64,000 nt of DNA from [Clostridium] polysaccharolyticum (lineage in GTDB: Bacteria; Bacillota; Clostridia; Lachnospirales; Lachnospiraceae): the NCBI RefSeq assembly GCF_900111595.1, contig NZ_FOHN01000013.1, forward strand, positions 20,147 to 84,146, written 5' to 3'. The notes beneath the pieces were generated by a model. That model worked only from the letters and a program-made list of their open reading frames with translations. It was not told where the DNA came from and did not search any database. This document shows, in pieces, positions 36,144-44,777 of the stretch. A program made the position numbers and the translations under genes. The first letter of the stretch is position 1. The number at the start of each line of letters is the position of its first letter.

Positions 36144-36413
36144 ATGAATTACTATATTTTTCTTATTCCAATTTTATCAGCAGTAATTCTGATAATTTCT
36201 CTTTTAGCAAAAAAAATGGAATGGTTCTTGAACTTTGCCACACGTTTGTGTATAGGCGGAGTAGTTCTTTACCTTACGAGTATTGTGTGCAGTCAGGCTT
36301 TGCTTCCATGTCATGTAGGGATAAATACAACAACACTTGCAACAGTAGGTTTATTAGGGGTGCCAGGATTTTTGCTTATCGTTTCGATAGAAACATTAAG
36401 TTCAATAAAATAG
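36144..36413 (+). CDS. bofA: BofA-family pro-sigmaK processing inhibitor
   Basis: 89-residue membrane protein. BofA holds the SpoIVFB protease inactive in the forespore outer membrane until sigmaK is needed. Two hydrophobic segments are visible, and the C-terminal signature VGINTTTLATVGLLGVPGF is clear. AGGAGACTGGG precedes ATG. It may belong to the sporulation programme or have a broader membrane role; no SpoIVF gene is in the window. Confidence 0.88.
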   Translation: MNYYIFLIPILSAVILIISLLAKKMEWFLNFATRLCIGGVVLYLTSIVCSQALLPCHVGINTTTLATVGLLGVPGFLLIVSIETLSSIK

Positions 36414-36423
36414 AAAAAAACTG

Positions 36424-36452
36424 TTGACAAAGGTAAATTTTTCGTGTATAAG
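36424..36452 (+). promoter_or_regulatory. promoter of the Tad pilus operon
   Basis: TTGACA, a 17-base spacer and TATAAG, predicting a start near 36459, about 45 bases before the first tad gene. Confidence 0.8.
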
Positions 36453-36503
36453 TATAAGTATCCTATTTGTCTTAACATTATAGTTTAGTGGGAGGATTTC
36501 TTT

Positions 36504-37001
36504 ATTTACATATTTATTTTTACGTTTCTGATTATTGCAGCATGGCAAGATATGTGCTGTTCTAAAATTTCTAATGAATTAATAGTTCTTGGCTATTATA
36601 TCAGCATGATATACCAATGTATGTATCGAAAAAATAGTGTTGTTTGGGTAACAGGGGTTAGTGTGCCGGTTCTGATTCTGTTTTTATTGTTTGCTTTTAA
36701 AATGATAGGGGCTGGTGACATTAAAGTGTTGTCGGTAATCGGTGGTTTTTACAATTGGAGCGTTTGTTTGAAGATTTTTCTAATAGCCTTATTATATGGG
36801 GCTGTCTGGTCATTTCTAAAGATTGTTCTTTATGGAAATATAAAAGAGCGTTTTCTGTATTTTCTTCAGTTTTGTTTCAAATGTTTAACAAAAAGGAAAA
36901 GGTTATCTTATAGGGATGGACTAAATAAGAGGGACACAATTCCTTTCTGTGTACCAATATTACTGGCATATTTATCTTTTTTAGCTGGGGGTGCAAGTTG
37001 A
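36504..37001 (+). CDS. prepilin peptidase (TadV/CpaA-like), probable ATT start
   Basis: Membrane aspartyl protease (A24 family) that should cut the Flp prepilin. The two catalytic aspartates are in QDMCCSKISN (D-x5-I-x-N) and GAGDIK. The first in-frame ATG (36552) lies directly after the first catalytic Asp and would delete it and the first membrane helix. The frame stays open upstream to a TAG at 36486, and GGAGGA at 36491-36496 is spaced correctly for ATT at 36504 (ATA at 36510 is the alternative). No ATG, GTG or TTG exists in that stretch. From ATT the protein has 165 residues and several hydrophobic segments, normal for a short TadV. Confidence 0.75.
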   Translation: MYIFIFTFLIIAAWQDMCCSKISNELIVLGYYISMIYQCMYRKNSVVWVTGVSVPVLILFLLFAFKMIGAGDIKVLSVIGGFYNWSVCLKIFLIALLYGAVWSFLKIVLYGNIKERFLYFLQFCFKCLTKRKRLSYRDGLNKRDTIPFCVPILLAYLSFLAGGAS

Positions 37002-37903
37002 AAAAAAAGTTATTGGTGATTTATGATTTGGATTTGGAATATGGGAATAGACTATTGTCTTATTTTATGAAGAAAGGGGAAGCCTTGTTTGAAGCAATGC
37101 TAATTACAAATTGTAAAAGTTTAGAAGAGATAGATAGAGATATTGCATTGCTTCTTTTGGACGAATCTTTACAAGACCTCAAATTAGGTGAGAAAGTGAA
37201 GAAAGTGTTATATTTATCTGAACATGAGACAAATGCTGCCTATATAAACAGATACCAGTCAGCAGATATAATCCTTAAGAATGTGTTAAAGGCATTAGAG
37301 ACTTTACCAGATATGCCTTGTAATGGATTCTTGAGAGGGGAGATTATTGGCGTTTATTCTCCAGTAGGTGGAAGTGGAAAGACTTTACTTGCTAAAGAAT
37401 TAGCAAGAGAAATAAAAATGAAAGGAGGCAAAGTGTATTACTTTGATTTTGGTTTAGTACCGGAAATAATGGGAGAGAGAAGGGCAGATTTTTATTATGA
37501 TCTGCATGAAAAAATACATATTACGGAAGATGCATGGAAGAATTATTTTTCAGAAGAAGAGGGGGTATTTAGGATGGCATCTTCTGTCTACAACACAGAA
37601 TTGTGGACTATGGCACCAGAGGATATAGAGTTTTTTTTGGAGCAGATACATATGAGAAATGAAGAAGCATATTACATATTTGACATAGGGTTTTTTAATG
37701 CTGCTATAGTTAAGCTGCTTGAGGGCTGCGACAGGTGGCTTCTTCCTAAAATATATAGAGGAGAAAGATTAGATAAAATAGAGCATGTAAAGGAACTGAT
37801 TCGTTTTCAAGGGAGAGAAGCTCTGCTTGATAAACTTAGAGAAGTGAGTCACCCGCAGGAAATTTTGAGTATGTTAAGAGGTGGGAAGGATAGTGACAGC
37901 TAA
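36998..37903 (+). CDS. TadZ/CpaE-like localisation ATPase
   Basis: 301-residue MinD/ParA-related protein that places the Tad machine in the cell. A receiver-like N-terminal part (residues 1-115) lacks clear phosphorylation residues. The deviant Walker motif SPVGGSGKT is near residue 122, followed by KVYYFDFG. The start is TTG with a GGGGGTG site, overlapping the peptidase stop by 4 bases. It overlaps the next gene by 11 bases, so this is a tightly coupled operon. Confidence 0.85.
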   Translation: MKKKLLVIYDLDLEYGNRLLSYFMKKGEALFEAMLITNCKSLEEIDRDIALLLLDESLQDLKLGEKVKKVLYLSEHETNAAYINRYQSADIILKNVLKALETLPDMPCNGFLRGEIIGVYSPVGGSGKTLLAKELAREIKMKGGKVYYFDFGLVPEIMGERRADFYYDLHEKIHITEDAWKNYFSEEEGVFRMASSVYNTELWTMAPEDIEFFLEQIHMRNEEAYYIFDIGFFNAAIVKLLEGCDRWLLPKIYRGERLDKIEHVKELIRFQGREALLDKLREVSHPQEILSMLRGGKDSDS

Positions 37904-39104
37904 TAGCATAAGGAAACAGGTGCTTAGTAAACTTAACTATGTAGAAGATGTTCAAGACTGTATCGTATCAGAGTGCATTGATAAAGAAATAAAGCAGTAT
38001 TTAAAACAGCATTATATTCCTATGGAACACTGGAATATGCTGAAGAAGAGGGTGTTCGACAGTTTAAGGAGATTAGATATTTTACAAGAGTTAGTTGAAG
38101 ATCAGACTATAACAGAAATTATGGTGAATGGACCAGAGCATGTCTTTATTGAGAGAGGAGGCCATGTGGTAAAGGCAGACGTTCAGTTTGAATCCAGAAC
38201 TAAGCTAGAAGATGTGATACAGAAAATAGTATCTAGCAGCAATCGTGTTGTAAATGAATCTAATCCTATTGTAGATTCCAGATTAGCTGATGGTTCCAGG
38301 GTAAATGTTGTTCTGCAGCCTGTAGCAAGAAATGGGCCTGTACTTACTATAAGAAAGTTTCCAAGTAGTCCAATAACGATGGAGAGGCTTTTGGAGATAG
38401 GGAGTATTAATAAAGAAGTATTGGAATTTCTTAGGGGATTAGTAACGGCAAAGTATAATATTTTTATCAGTGGTGGGACAGGTTCAGGCAAGACGACATT
38501 TCTGAATGCATTATCAGACTTTATACCAAAGGATGAGAGGGTTATTACTATTGAGGATTCGGCAGAACTACAGATACGTGAGGTTGCTAATCTGGTTAAT
38601 TTAGAAGCGAGAAATGCCAATGTGGAAGGGGATAATGAAATTACCATTAGGGATTTAATAAAGTCGGCTCTTAGAATGAGGCCAGACAGAATCATTTTGG
38701 GAGAGGTAAGGGATGCGGCGGCAGTAGATTTATTAAGTGCTATGAATACAGGCCACGATGGTTCTCTTTCTACTGGACATGCCAATAGTGCAAAAGACAT
38801 GATGTATAGGTTAGAAACTCTGGTTCTTATGGGAATTGATTTGCCATTACTTTCGGTACGCCGCCAAATTGCTTCAGCACTGGATATTATTATTCATCTT
38901 GGAAGGCTTCGGGATAAGACAAGAAAGGTGCTAGAAATATCGGAAGTGCTGGATTGTGTGGATGGAGAAATTATATTGAATCCTCTCTATATTTTTAAAG
39001 AAACTAGTACATCTTTAGAAGGACAAGTACAGGGAAATTTGCAGAGAACAGAAAATGTCTTTGTTCATACAGAAAAACTAAAGTTAGCAGGGGTGGTGTT
39101 ATAA
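37893..39104 (+). CDS. tadA: TadA/CpaF pilus assembly ATPase
   Basis: 403-residue secretion ATPase of the CpaF/VirB11 type that powers Flp pilus assembly. Walker A GGTGSGKTT is near residue 195, the Asp box and Walker B (RMRPDRIILGEVRD) near residue 255, and the His box GHDGSLSTGHANS near residue 285. I chose the GTG at 37893 because AGGTGG lies 9 bases upstream; a GTG at 37881 lacks a site. Confidence 0.94.
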   Translation: MTANSIRKQVLSKLNYVEDVQDCIVSECIDKEIKQYLKQHYIPMEHWNMLKKRVFDSLRRLDILQELVEDQTITEIMVNGPEHVFIERGGHVVKADVQFESRTKLEDVIQKIVSSSNRVVNESNPIVDSRLADGSRVNVVLQPVARNGPVLTIRKFPSSPITMERLLEIGSINKEVLEFLRGLVTAKYNIFISGGTGSGKTTFLNALSDFIPKDERVITIEDSAELQIREVANLVNLEARNANVEGDNEITIRDLIKSALRMRPDRIILGEVRDAAAVDLLSAMNTGHDGSLSTGHANSAKDMMYRLETLVLMGIDLPLLSVRRQIASALDIIIHLGRLRDKTRKVLEISEVLDCVDGEIILNPLYIFKETSTSLEGQVQGNLQRTENVFVHTEKLKLAGVVL

Positions 39105-39139
39105 GAGAGAGGTATGGTGTAATCGCAAAGAATAGCAAG

Positions 39140-39838
39140 TTGCTGGACTGGTGTATTGCTCTATTTATTTGCTGGGGTGTTGCTTATCTGTTTTATGAGA
39201 ATCTGATTATAGCAGGCTTGTTTAGTGTGGGGGCATTTCCGATTGTCTATCTGTTGATTAAGGAGAGAATAAAGAAGAAAAAATGGCAGCTTACTTTGCA
39301 GTTTAAGGATGGAGTTGTTAGTTTGTCAAATGCATTGGCAGCAGGGTATTCTATTGAAAATGCGTTTCATGAAGCTGTTATAGATTTAAGGTTATTATAT
39401 GATGAAAATTCTGGAATTATAAAGGAGTTTCAAAAGATTGAACAGCAAATAAGGTTAAATAGAAATGTAGAGGAATTATTAATGAAGTTTGGGATGCAGG
39501 CAGGGATTGAGGATATTAAAGACTTTGCAGAAATTGTTATGACAGCAAAAAGAACAGGGGGAGATTTGATTAAGATAATGAAGACAACGAGCAATAGCAT
39601 AGGGGAGAAAATAGAAGTGCAGAGAGAGATTCAAACCCTTATAGCGGCAAAAAGGTTTGAGGGAAATATTATGACTGTTATTCCTTTAGGGATTATTTTG
39701 TATCTAAAGCTCTGTATGCCTGGTTTTTTAAGACCACTGTATGAGGGTGTGGCAGGAAGAGGGATTATGAGCATTGCACTTACTGGATATGTGCTTTCGC
39801 TTCTGTTATTAAGAAAAATTATAGATATAAAAGTATAA
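39140..39838 (+). CDS. tadB: TadB-like pilus platform protein
   Basis: Inner-membrane platform subunit with a type II secretion F domain: VVSLSNALAAGYSIENAFHEA (near residue 55) and an IEDIKDFAEIVMTAKRTGGDL segment, flanked by two N-terminal and two C-terminal hydrophobic segments. The TTG at 39140 gives 232 residues but has no ribosome site. The frame is open upstream to the cpaF stop, and ATA at 39101, spaced after AGGGGTGG, would add 13 residues. The start is therefore open. Confidence 0.85.
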   Translation: MLDWCIALFICWGVAYLFYENLIIAGLFSVGAFPIVYLLIKERIKKKKWQLTLQFKDGVVSLSNALAAGYSIENAFHEAVIDLRLLYDENSGIIKEFQKIEQQIRLNRNVEELLMKFGMQAGIEDIKDFAEIVMTAKRTGGDLIKIMKTTSNSIGEKIEVQREIQTLIAAKRFEGNIMTVIPLGIILYLKLCMPGFLRPLYEGVAGRGIMSIALTGYVLSLLLLRKIIDIKV

Positions 39839-39852
39839 GAGGAGAAGGAGTT

Positions 39853-41328
39853 ATGTGGTTCTATGTTGCCTTAATTGGGGTATTGTTATTTTTGTATGCA
39901 AAAGGTAAAAAGTATCGGAATTCTTATTTAATGGACATAGAAGGTTCAAAGAGTCTTTTTATATTCTGTTATCCTTCTGTTGGATTTTGGCTACATAAGT
40001 TCAGGTTTTTTTCTAGTAATAATGCAAAAAAAGTGGCTCAGACATATCGGTCCATCTATCCAGGAGAAGATTATTTTAGACGTTATTATCTGGAGTTATG
40101 TCGTAAGTTATCTGTTCTATTTGTTTCTGTTTTTAGTTTGTGTATAATTGCTATTTTGGTTTCTTTAGTTGATCAGCAAACTCAAACAAATCAGTATTTA
40201 GTAAAGAGGCCATCTGCAGGAAGTGTTTCAGATAGTCATAAAGTTCATTTGGTTTTAAAGGAAGGGGAAAAAAGATTAGAACAGGAATTTGTCTGGGATG
40301 TTGAACCACGTAAGTATTCGGAGGAGGAGTTAAAAAAGTATGAGGAGGAAGCAAAAAGTTATGTTACCAATTGTGTGAGAGGAGAAAATGCAACTTTAAG
40401 CGAAGTTAGCACTTCTTTAAATTTTGTGAGAAAAATTCCTTCTAATCCATTTCGTGTTAGCTGGATTGTAGATGGACAAGATGTAATCAAAGAGGATGGA
40501 ACTTTAAATAATAAAAAAATAAATGAAATATGTTACGTCACCATTCAAGCTGCACTAACATACAAAAAAAGAGAAGTATATCTAGAGATTCCTGTAGGAG
40601 TAATGCCTTATCAATGGACATGGGAAGAGGAGGTTAAAGAAGGGATGGCATCTATGCTCTCAGAAATGGATGAAAAGAATAGCACAAAAGAGTCTTATAC
40701 TCTTCCGAGCCGCATAGGAAATACAAGTATTTTGTATGTACTTCCCAAAAAGAAACATGCAGTAAAAGTGTTTTTTCTTGGGGTTGGAAGCTGTGCAGCA
40801 GGGATAATATATTGGAAGGAAGGAGTAAAGCGAATAAAAAAGAAACGGGATAAGGAGAGTGAGCTGCTCTATCCTAATATTGTGTATAAGATTACATTGC
40901 TTTTGGGAGCTGGAATGACATTTAGAGGTGCATGGAACCGTATTATACAAGATTACATAGAGTCAAAAAAGGCAGGAAGCAGTCAGACACAATATGTTTA
41001 CGAAGAGATGATAATCACATGGAATGAAATAGAGAGTGGGATTTCAGAAAGCGAGGCATTTTCAAGGTTTGGGAAGCGAATGCAGCTGCGTCCGTATATG
41101 AGATTTTCTTCTATGATAGCTCAGAATTTAAAAAAGGGGACAAAGGGATTTTTGTTACAGTTAGAGGCAGAAGCAAAAGAAGCTCAGGAGGAGAGAAAAC
41201 AGCTGGCAAAAAGGCTTGGAGAGGAAGCTGGGACTAAGCTTGTATTTCCAATGCTCGTGATGCTTGTCATTGTTTTGGCTATTGTAATGGTGCCAGCATT
41301 ACTTAGTTTTTCAAAAGGAGGATTATAA
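39853..41328 (+). CDS. tadC: TadC-like pilus platform protein with large extracytoplasmic insert
   Basis: 491-residue membrane protein, against about 300 for usual TadC. The C-terminal 180 residues hold the F domain (LYPNIVYKITLLLGAGMTFRGAW and the SGISESEAFSRFGKR segment) and a final membrane helix. Between hydrophobic segments near residues 80-105 and 298-315 lies a soluble region of about 190 residues, lysine- and glutamate-rich, presumably outside the membrane. AGGAGAAGGAG precedes ATG. The order tadA-tadB-tadC supports the call. Confidence 0.87.
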   Translation: MWFYVALIGVLLFLYAKGKKYRNSYLMDIEGSKSLFIFCYPSVGFWLHKFRFFSSNNAKKVAQTYRSIYPGEDYFRRYYLELCRKLSVLFVSVFSLCIIAILVSLVDQQTQTNQYLVKRPSAGSVSDSHKVHLVLKEGEKRLEQEFVWDVEPRKYSEEELKKYEEEAKSYVTNCVRGENATLSEVSTSLNFVRKIPSNPFRVSWIVDGQDVIKEDGTLNNKKINEICYVTIQAALTYKKREVYLEIPVGVMPYQWTWEEEVKEGMASMLSEMDEKNSTKESYTLPSRIGNTSILYVLPKKKHAVKVFFLGVGSCAAGIIYWKEGVKRIKKKRDKESELLYPNIVYKITLLLGAGMTFRGAWNRIIQDYIESKKAGSSQTQYVYEEMIITWNEIESGISESEAFSRFGKRMQLRPYMRFSSMIAQNLKKGTKGFLLQLEAEAKEAQEERKQLAKRLGEEAGTKLVFPMLVMLVIVLAIVMVPALLSFSKGGL

Positions 41329-41505
41329 ATGAAACTTTTAGAAGAATTTTTTGCAGAAGAAGATGGAATTGGAGTGGTTGAAATTATTTTGATTTTAGTA
41401 ATTCTTATTGCGCTAGTACTTTTGTTTAAAAATGAAATAACGTCCATTGTCAAGAAAGCTTTTTCCACTATTAAATCAGATTCCTCTACAATTATAGATG
41501 ATTAA
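41329..41505 (+). CDS. flp: Flp-type class III pilin
   Basis: 58-residue prepilin. The leader is 13 residues ending DG; the processing site is G/IGVVE with the conserved Glu at +5; a hydrophobic helix of about 15 residues follows, then a short polar tail. This matches Flp1-type pilins of Gram-positive Tad loci. It is the predicted substrate of the peptidase encoded at the start of the operon. AAAGGAGG lies before ATG. It overlaps the next gene by 8 bases. Confidence 0.9.
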   Translation: MKLLEEFFAEEDGIGVVEIILILVILIALVLLFKNEITSIVKKAFSTIKSDSSTIIDD

Positions 41506-43828
41506 TAATAAGGGGACGGCAACCATATTTCTTATTGCATTGTTTGCAGTTTTGGCAGGGGCTATTGGAATTTTGCTAGAATGTGCCAGATATAAAGGAT
41601 TTCAGTTATACACAAAGCAGCTGTTAGATTTAGCAGGAAATTCAATTATGGCTGAATATTATAGGCCGCTGTATGATGACTATCATATATTTTACTTGGC
41701 ATTCTCAGAAAAGCAGGATAAAGAGGAATATATTCTGAGTAAGGCAAAAGAATCAATTGATTATGGGGTGAAACCAATAGAAAAATCATTGATGGGTTTT
41801 AAATCCCCAAGACGAGCATTTACGGCACCTGACCGTTATTCAATAAAAGTAAAAGAAATGGAAATGGCATTGGATAATCAGGGAAAGTTTTTTAAGAAAC
41901 AAGCTGTAAGTTATATGAAGTATAAAGGGATAGGCAAAGAACAGGGGGAAGTAGAAGCAGTAATAGATGAGACGGAAAGGTTAAGAACAAGTAAAGAGGT
42001 AATAGAGGAAAAACTGAAATGTGAGGAATGTCTTAGCCAGAAGTCAGAGGCATTGTTAAAGCTGATGGAGCTGATAGATGGTGTGAAAATAGATGAAGAT
42101 GGAGAGGTATCAGTAAAAAAAGACTTTGTAAAGAAAATGGTGATAGAGAAGCCAACTATGCACAGTGTGGGGATAAACCAGATTGAATTGTGGACAAAGC
42201 TACAAAAAAAGTATGTGGATGTAATTCAGTTACAGAAGGAGATGAAACAGTGTATACAAAATCTGTTGAGATTGAGAAAAGAACAGGAAAAATTTGAAGA
42301 TGCAACAATAGAAATAGAGGAAACTTCTAAAAAGGAAAAAGAGAAGAAAATAAAAGAACGAGAGAGCAGAATCCAGCAGGTTTCTCAGGATGTGAAAAGG
42401 GAAAGCTTAAGTTATGACAATAAGCGTAAGCTGTTCGAAGAACTTATACAGGAGACCAGGGATTATATAAATAAGGCACTCGAAGTAACAGAAAAAGTGG
42501 AAAGAGAAGAAAAGGGAATGAGAAGCCAGATTAGAAAGTATGAACAAAAGCTTAGTAGTGAAATGGGAAATATGGAATCGTCATTAGTAAGGGAATTGAA
42601 AGAAGATATTCACACTATGAACGGAGTTACACAGGATGGTTTTGACTTAGTAGAAGTTAAGAAAGTGCTTCAGAATAATCTTTCTGTATTAGCAAATGTA
42701 AACATTTCTGAATTAGCAGATTGGAAGAAACCGCTAGAGCTGCAATTAAAAGTGGTGGAGAATAACTGTTTATTATTAAAGGGATATGATATGAGCAAAC
42801 TTACATTTATGTACCGAGAGTTTTCAGAAAGGAAAGCGGATAGTCCAGTGAAGAGGATGAAGGAGCTATTAAGCCAGGGATTAGTACCTCTTGTGTTACC
42901 AGATAATACTGAACTTTCAGAGGGAGAATTGGAAATGGATCTGGTGCCACAATCCAGAGTACAGGACAAGAGCGATTTTAGTTTTAGCAAGATCAGAGAG
43001 AAAAGGGAGCTTTTACATGAGTTAGTCACATGTTTTCAGAGACATAACCAAATGGGGAGAACTGTAAAAGAGGGAATACAAGATGCAGCAGATATGTTTT
43101 ATATGCTTTCTTATGAACAGGAGCATTTTAAATGTTTTTTAAGCAAAGAAGAAAGGAAGGAGAAAAAAGTACTGCAATACGAACAGGAGTTTCTTATAAG
43201 TGGACGTGGCACAGATAAAGAAAATTTGTACGAAATCATAGAGGAACTTGCTGTTGACAGAACATTTGCTAACTTTATCAGTATTCTGACAGACCAAAAG
43301 AAAAAAGCTTTGGCGAGAGAAACAGCCATGGCAGTGGTGGGAGGGACGGGAATTGCTCCTTTGATGCATGTTACCGAAACGTTGATACTACTAGCATGGT
43401 CGCTAGAAGAAGCACTTGTTGATGTGGCAGGCATGCTTAAGGAGAAGCGTGTTAATTTGATAAAGAGCGGTTCTGAATTCTTAGTAGAGTATAAGGATTT
43501 GCTTTGTGCAAGTCGTGATCTTATTCAGGAAAAGGCTAATAAATTGTCCTCTGTAAAACAAGGATTGACTTACAGTCTGTTTTTGAAGATGCGTCTTTTT
43601 TTGAATCAAGGTACTGATAAGATATATCGCTGTATGGAATTAATAAATCAAAATATAGTATTAAGATATGACAAAGCATTTCGTTTTGAAAATTGCATAG
43701 GGCAGTTTTGGCTATCAATGAAAACGGATATTTCTAATAAATTTCTGTTTCTGCAGTTTGCAAATGAAGTGGTAAAAAAGAATAAGTTTAACTGGTCTTA
43801 CGAGACAGAAATGCAGCAAAGTTATTAA
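41498..43828 (+). CDS. large Tad-locus protein with pilin-like N-terminus (TadG/DUF5702-like)
   Basis: 776-residue protein. The N-terminus (NNKGTATIFLIALFAVLAGAIG) is a TadE/TadG-like membrane anchor followed by ECARYKGFQLYTKQLLDLAG. The long remainder is highly charged, with predicted coiled-coil stretches around residues 250-420. It should lie mostly outside the membrane and may cap or anchor the pilus. No metal-binding VWA domain is evident, unlike classical TadG. Its start overlaps flp and has no own ribosome site, so translation is coupled. Confidence 0.75.
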   Translation: MINNKGTATIFLIALFAVLAGAIGILLECARYKGFQLYTKQLLDLAGNSIMAEYYRPLYDDYHIFYLAFSEKQDKEEYILSKAKESIDYGVKPIEKSLMGFKSPRRAFTAPDRYSIKVKEMEMALDNQGKFFKKQAVSYMKYKGIGKEQGEVEAVIDETERLRTSKEVIEEKLKCEECLSQKSEALLKLMELIDGVKIDEDGEVSVKKDFVKKMVIEKPTMHSVGINQIELWTKLQKKYVDVIQLQKEMKQCIQNLLRLRKEQEKFEDATIEIEETSKKEKEKKIKERESRIQQVSQDVKRESLSYDNKRKLFEELIQETRDYINKALEVTEKVEREEKGMRSQIRKYEQKLSSEMGNMESSLVRELKEDIHTMNGVTQDGFDLVEVKKVLQNNLSVLANVNISELADWKKPLELQLKVVENNCLLLKGYDMSKLTFMYREFSERKADSPVKRMKELLSQGLVPLVLPDNTELSEGELEMDLVPQSRVQDKSDFSFSKIREKRELLHELVTCFQRHNQMGRTVKEGIQDAADMFYMLSYEQEHFKCFLSKEERKEKKVLQYEQEFLISGRGTDKENLYEIIEELAVDRTFANFISILTDQKKKALARETAMAVVGGTGIAPLMHVTETLILLAWSLEEALVDVAGMLKEKRVNLIKSGSEFLVEYKDLLCASRDLIQEKANKLSSVKQGLTYSLFLKMRLFLNQGTDKIYRCMELINQNIVLRYDKAFRFENCIGQFWLSMKTDISNKFLFLQFANEVVKKNKFNWSYETEMQQSY

Positions 43829-43834
43829 AGAAAA

Positions 43835-43969
43835 GGGGTAAATCAGGATGCCCTTTCACAACAAAAATTAAATAATATGTACTCTATTAGAACGCACTAT
43901 CATCCCCCCTTTTGTAGAAACAGGCTCCCCCTTTTCTGCATATAGTGAAAGGGTGTCCTGATTTACCCC
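43835..43969. repeat. 25-bp inverted repeat enclosing an 85-base loop
   Basis: The left arm 43835-43859 and right arm 43945-43969 pair over 25 positions, 23 Watson-Crick and 2 G-U in RNA. The loop holds two similar C-rich stretches (CCCCCCTTTTGTAGA and CCCCCTTTTCTGCA). It fills the gap between the large Tad protein and the TadE-like gene, the only sizeable gap in the operon. It may be an RNA processing/stability element or a small mobile repeat. Confidence 0.7.
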
Positions 43970-43981
43970 AGAAGGAGAAAA

Positions 43982-44539
43982 ATGAGAAAAGACAACAAGG
44001 GGTCTTTTACAGTAGAAGCAAGTTTGGCTGTTCCTGTATTTGTTTTAGCTATTACGGTATTTCTGTTAATATTTAAGTCTCTTTTTATTCAGATTATATT
44101 GCAAGATGCATTGACAGAAGCAGGTAAAGAGGTATCACAAATGGCATATATGGAAACATCGTTAAATAATAAGGGTTTAAGTGAAGAAGGAACAAGTAGT
44201 ATTGTCCTGAAAAGGGAAATCCAGAAATTCTTTCAACAGTCAAAGAGCCTGGACTCTTTAATTTCTGGAAGTGTCAATTACCAAGAAAGCAGTTACAATA
44301 AGGAGCAGGGAATTATAGAGCTTGTTGCCACTTATAAAATTAAAATGCCATTTTCAATATTTCGATTAGATGAGATATGTTTTATTCAAAGAGTGAAGAC
44401 AAATGCATTTATAGGAAAAAGGAGTTTATTAGGAGCATATGAAAAGAAAACCGGAGAGAATGCCAAAGATGAATATGTATATATTACGGAGACAGGAACA
44501 GTATATCACAAGAAGTTCATTAAAACTGCACATTACTAG
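43982..44539 (+). CDS. TadE-like pseudopilin, C-terminus cut by a frameshift
   Basis: 185 residues as read. The N-terminus KGSFTVEASLAVPVFVL is the TadE prepilin-like motif with E at +5 of the cleavage site, followed by one membrane helix. The extracellular part ends at YVYITETGTVYHKK, where related proteins continue into a cysteine-rich C-terminal module. Here the frame stops 8 codons later, and the module continues in the +1 frame (to 44777). So the gene looks frameshifted, or the two parts now act separately. GAAGGAGAAA precedes ATG. Confidence 0.75.
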   Translation: MRKDNKGSFTVEASLAVPVFVLAITVFLLIFKSLFIQIILQDALTEAGKEVSQMAYMETSLNNKGLSEEGTSSIVLKREIQKFFQQSKSLDSLISGSVNYQESSYNKEQGIIELVATYKIKMPFSIFRLDEICFIQRVKTNAFIGKRSLLGAYEKKTGENAKDEYVYITETGTVYHKKFIKTAHY

Positions 44540-44777
44540 ATGCAGAATAGAGGATTTACAGTTAAAAAGAAATGAATCTGGAGGAATCTATAAGAGTTGT
44601 GAAAAGTGCTGTAAAAATATGAATGGGGTATCAGAGGTTTATATATGTAAAGATGGAGAAAAATTTCATAGAAATATAGAGTGCAGTGGATTAAAGAGGA
44701 CGATTCAAAGAGTACCATTAAAGGATGTAGAAGTAAAAATGAGGATGTGTTATAGATGTGGTTCAAAGGAAAAATAA
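44538..44777 (+). pseudogene. out-of-frame C-terminal module of the TadE-like gene
   Basis: This frame encodes RNESGGIYKSCEKC and then VYICKDGEKFH...CSGLKRTIQRVPLKDV...CYRCG, a paired Cys/His motif expected to follow the TadE part in the same protein. No start codon with a ribosome site precedes it in frame; the nearest ATG is in the middle (44619) or in an arginine-rich shadow of tadE. It is best read as the broken-off C-terminus. Confidence 0.6.

Noticed and set aside
38183..38800. 205-codon minus-strand frame opposite tadA
   Set aside because: Shadow of the ATPase gene, without a ribosome site or recognisable domain.
44439..44777. Independent 112-residue protein starting at 44439
   Set aside because: Its first part is an arginine-rich shadow of tadE; only the second part looks like a real protein sequence.
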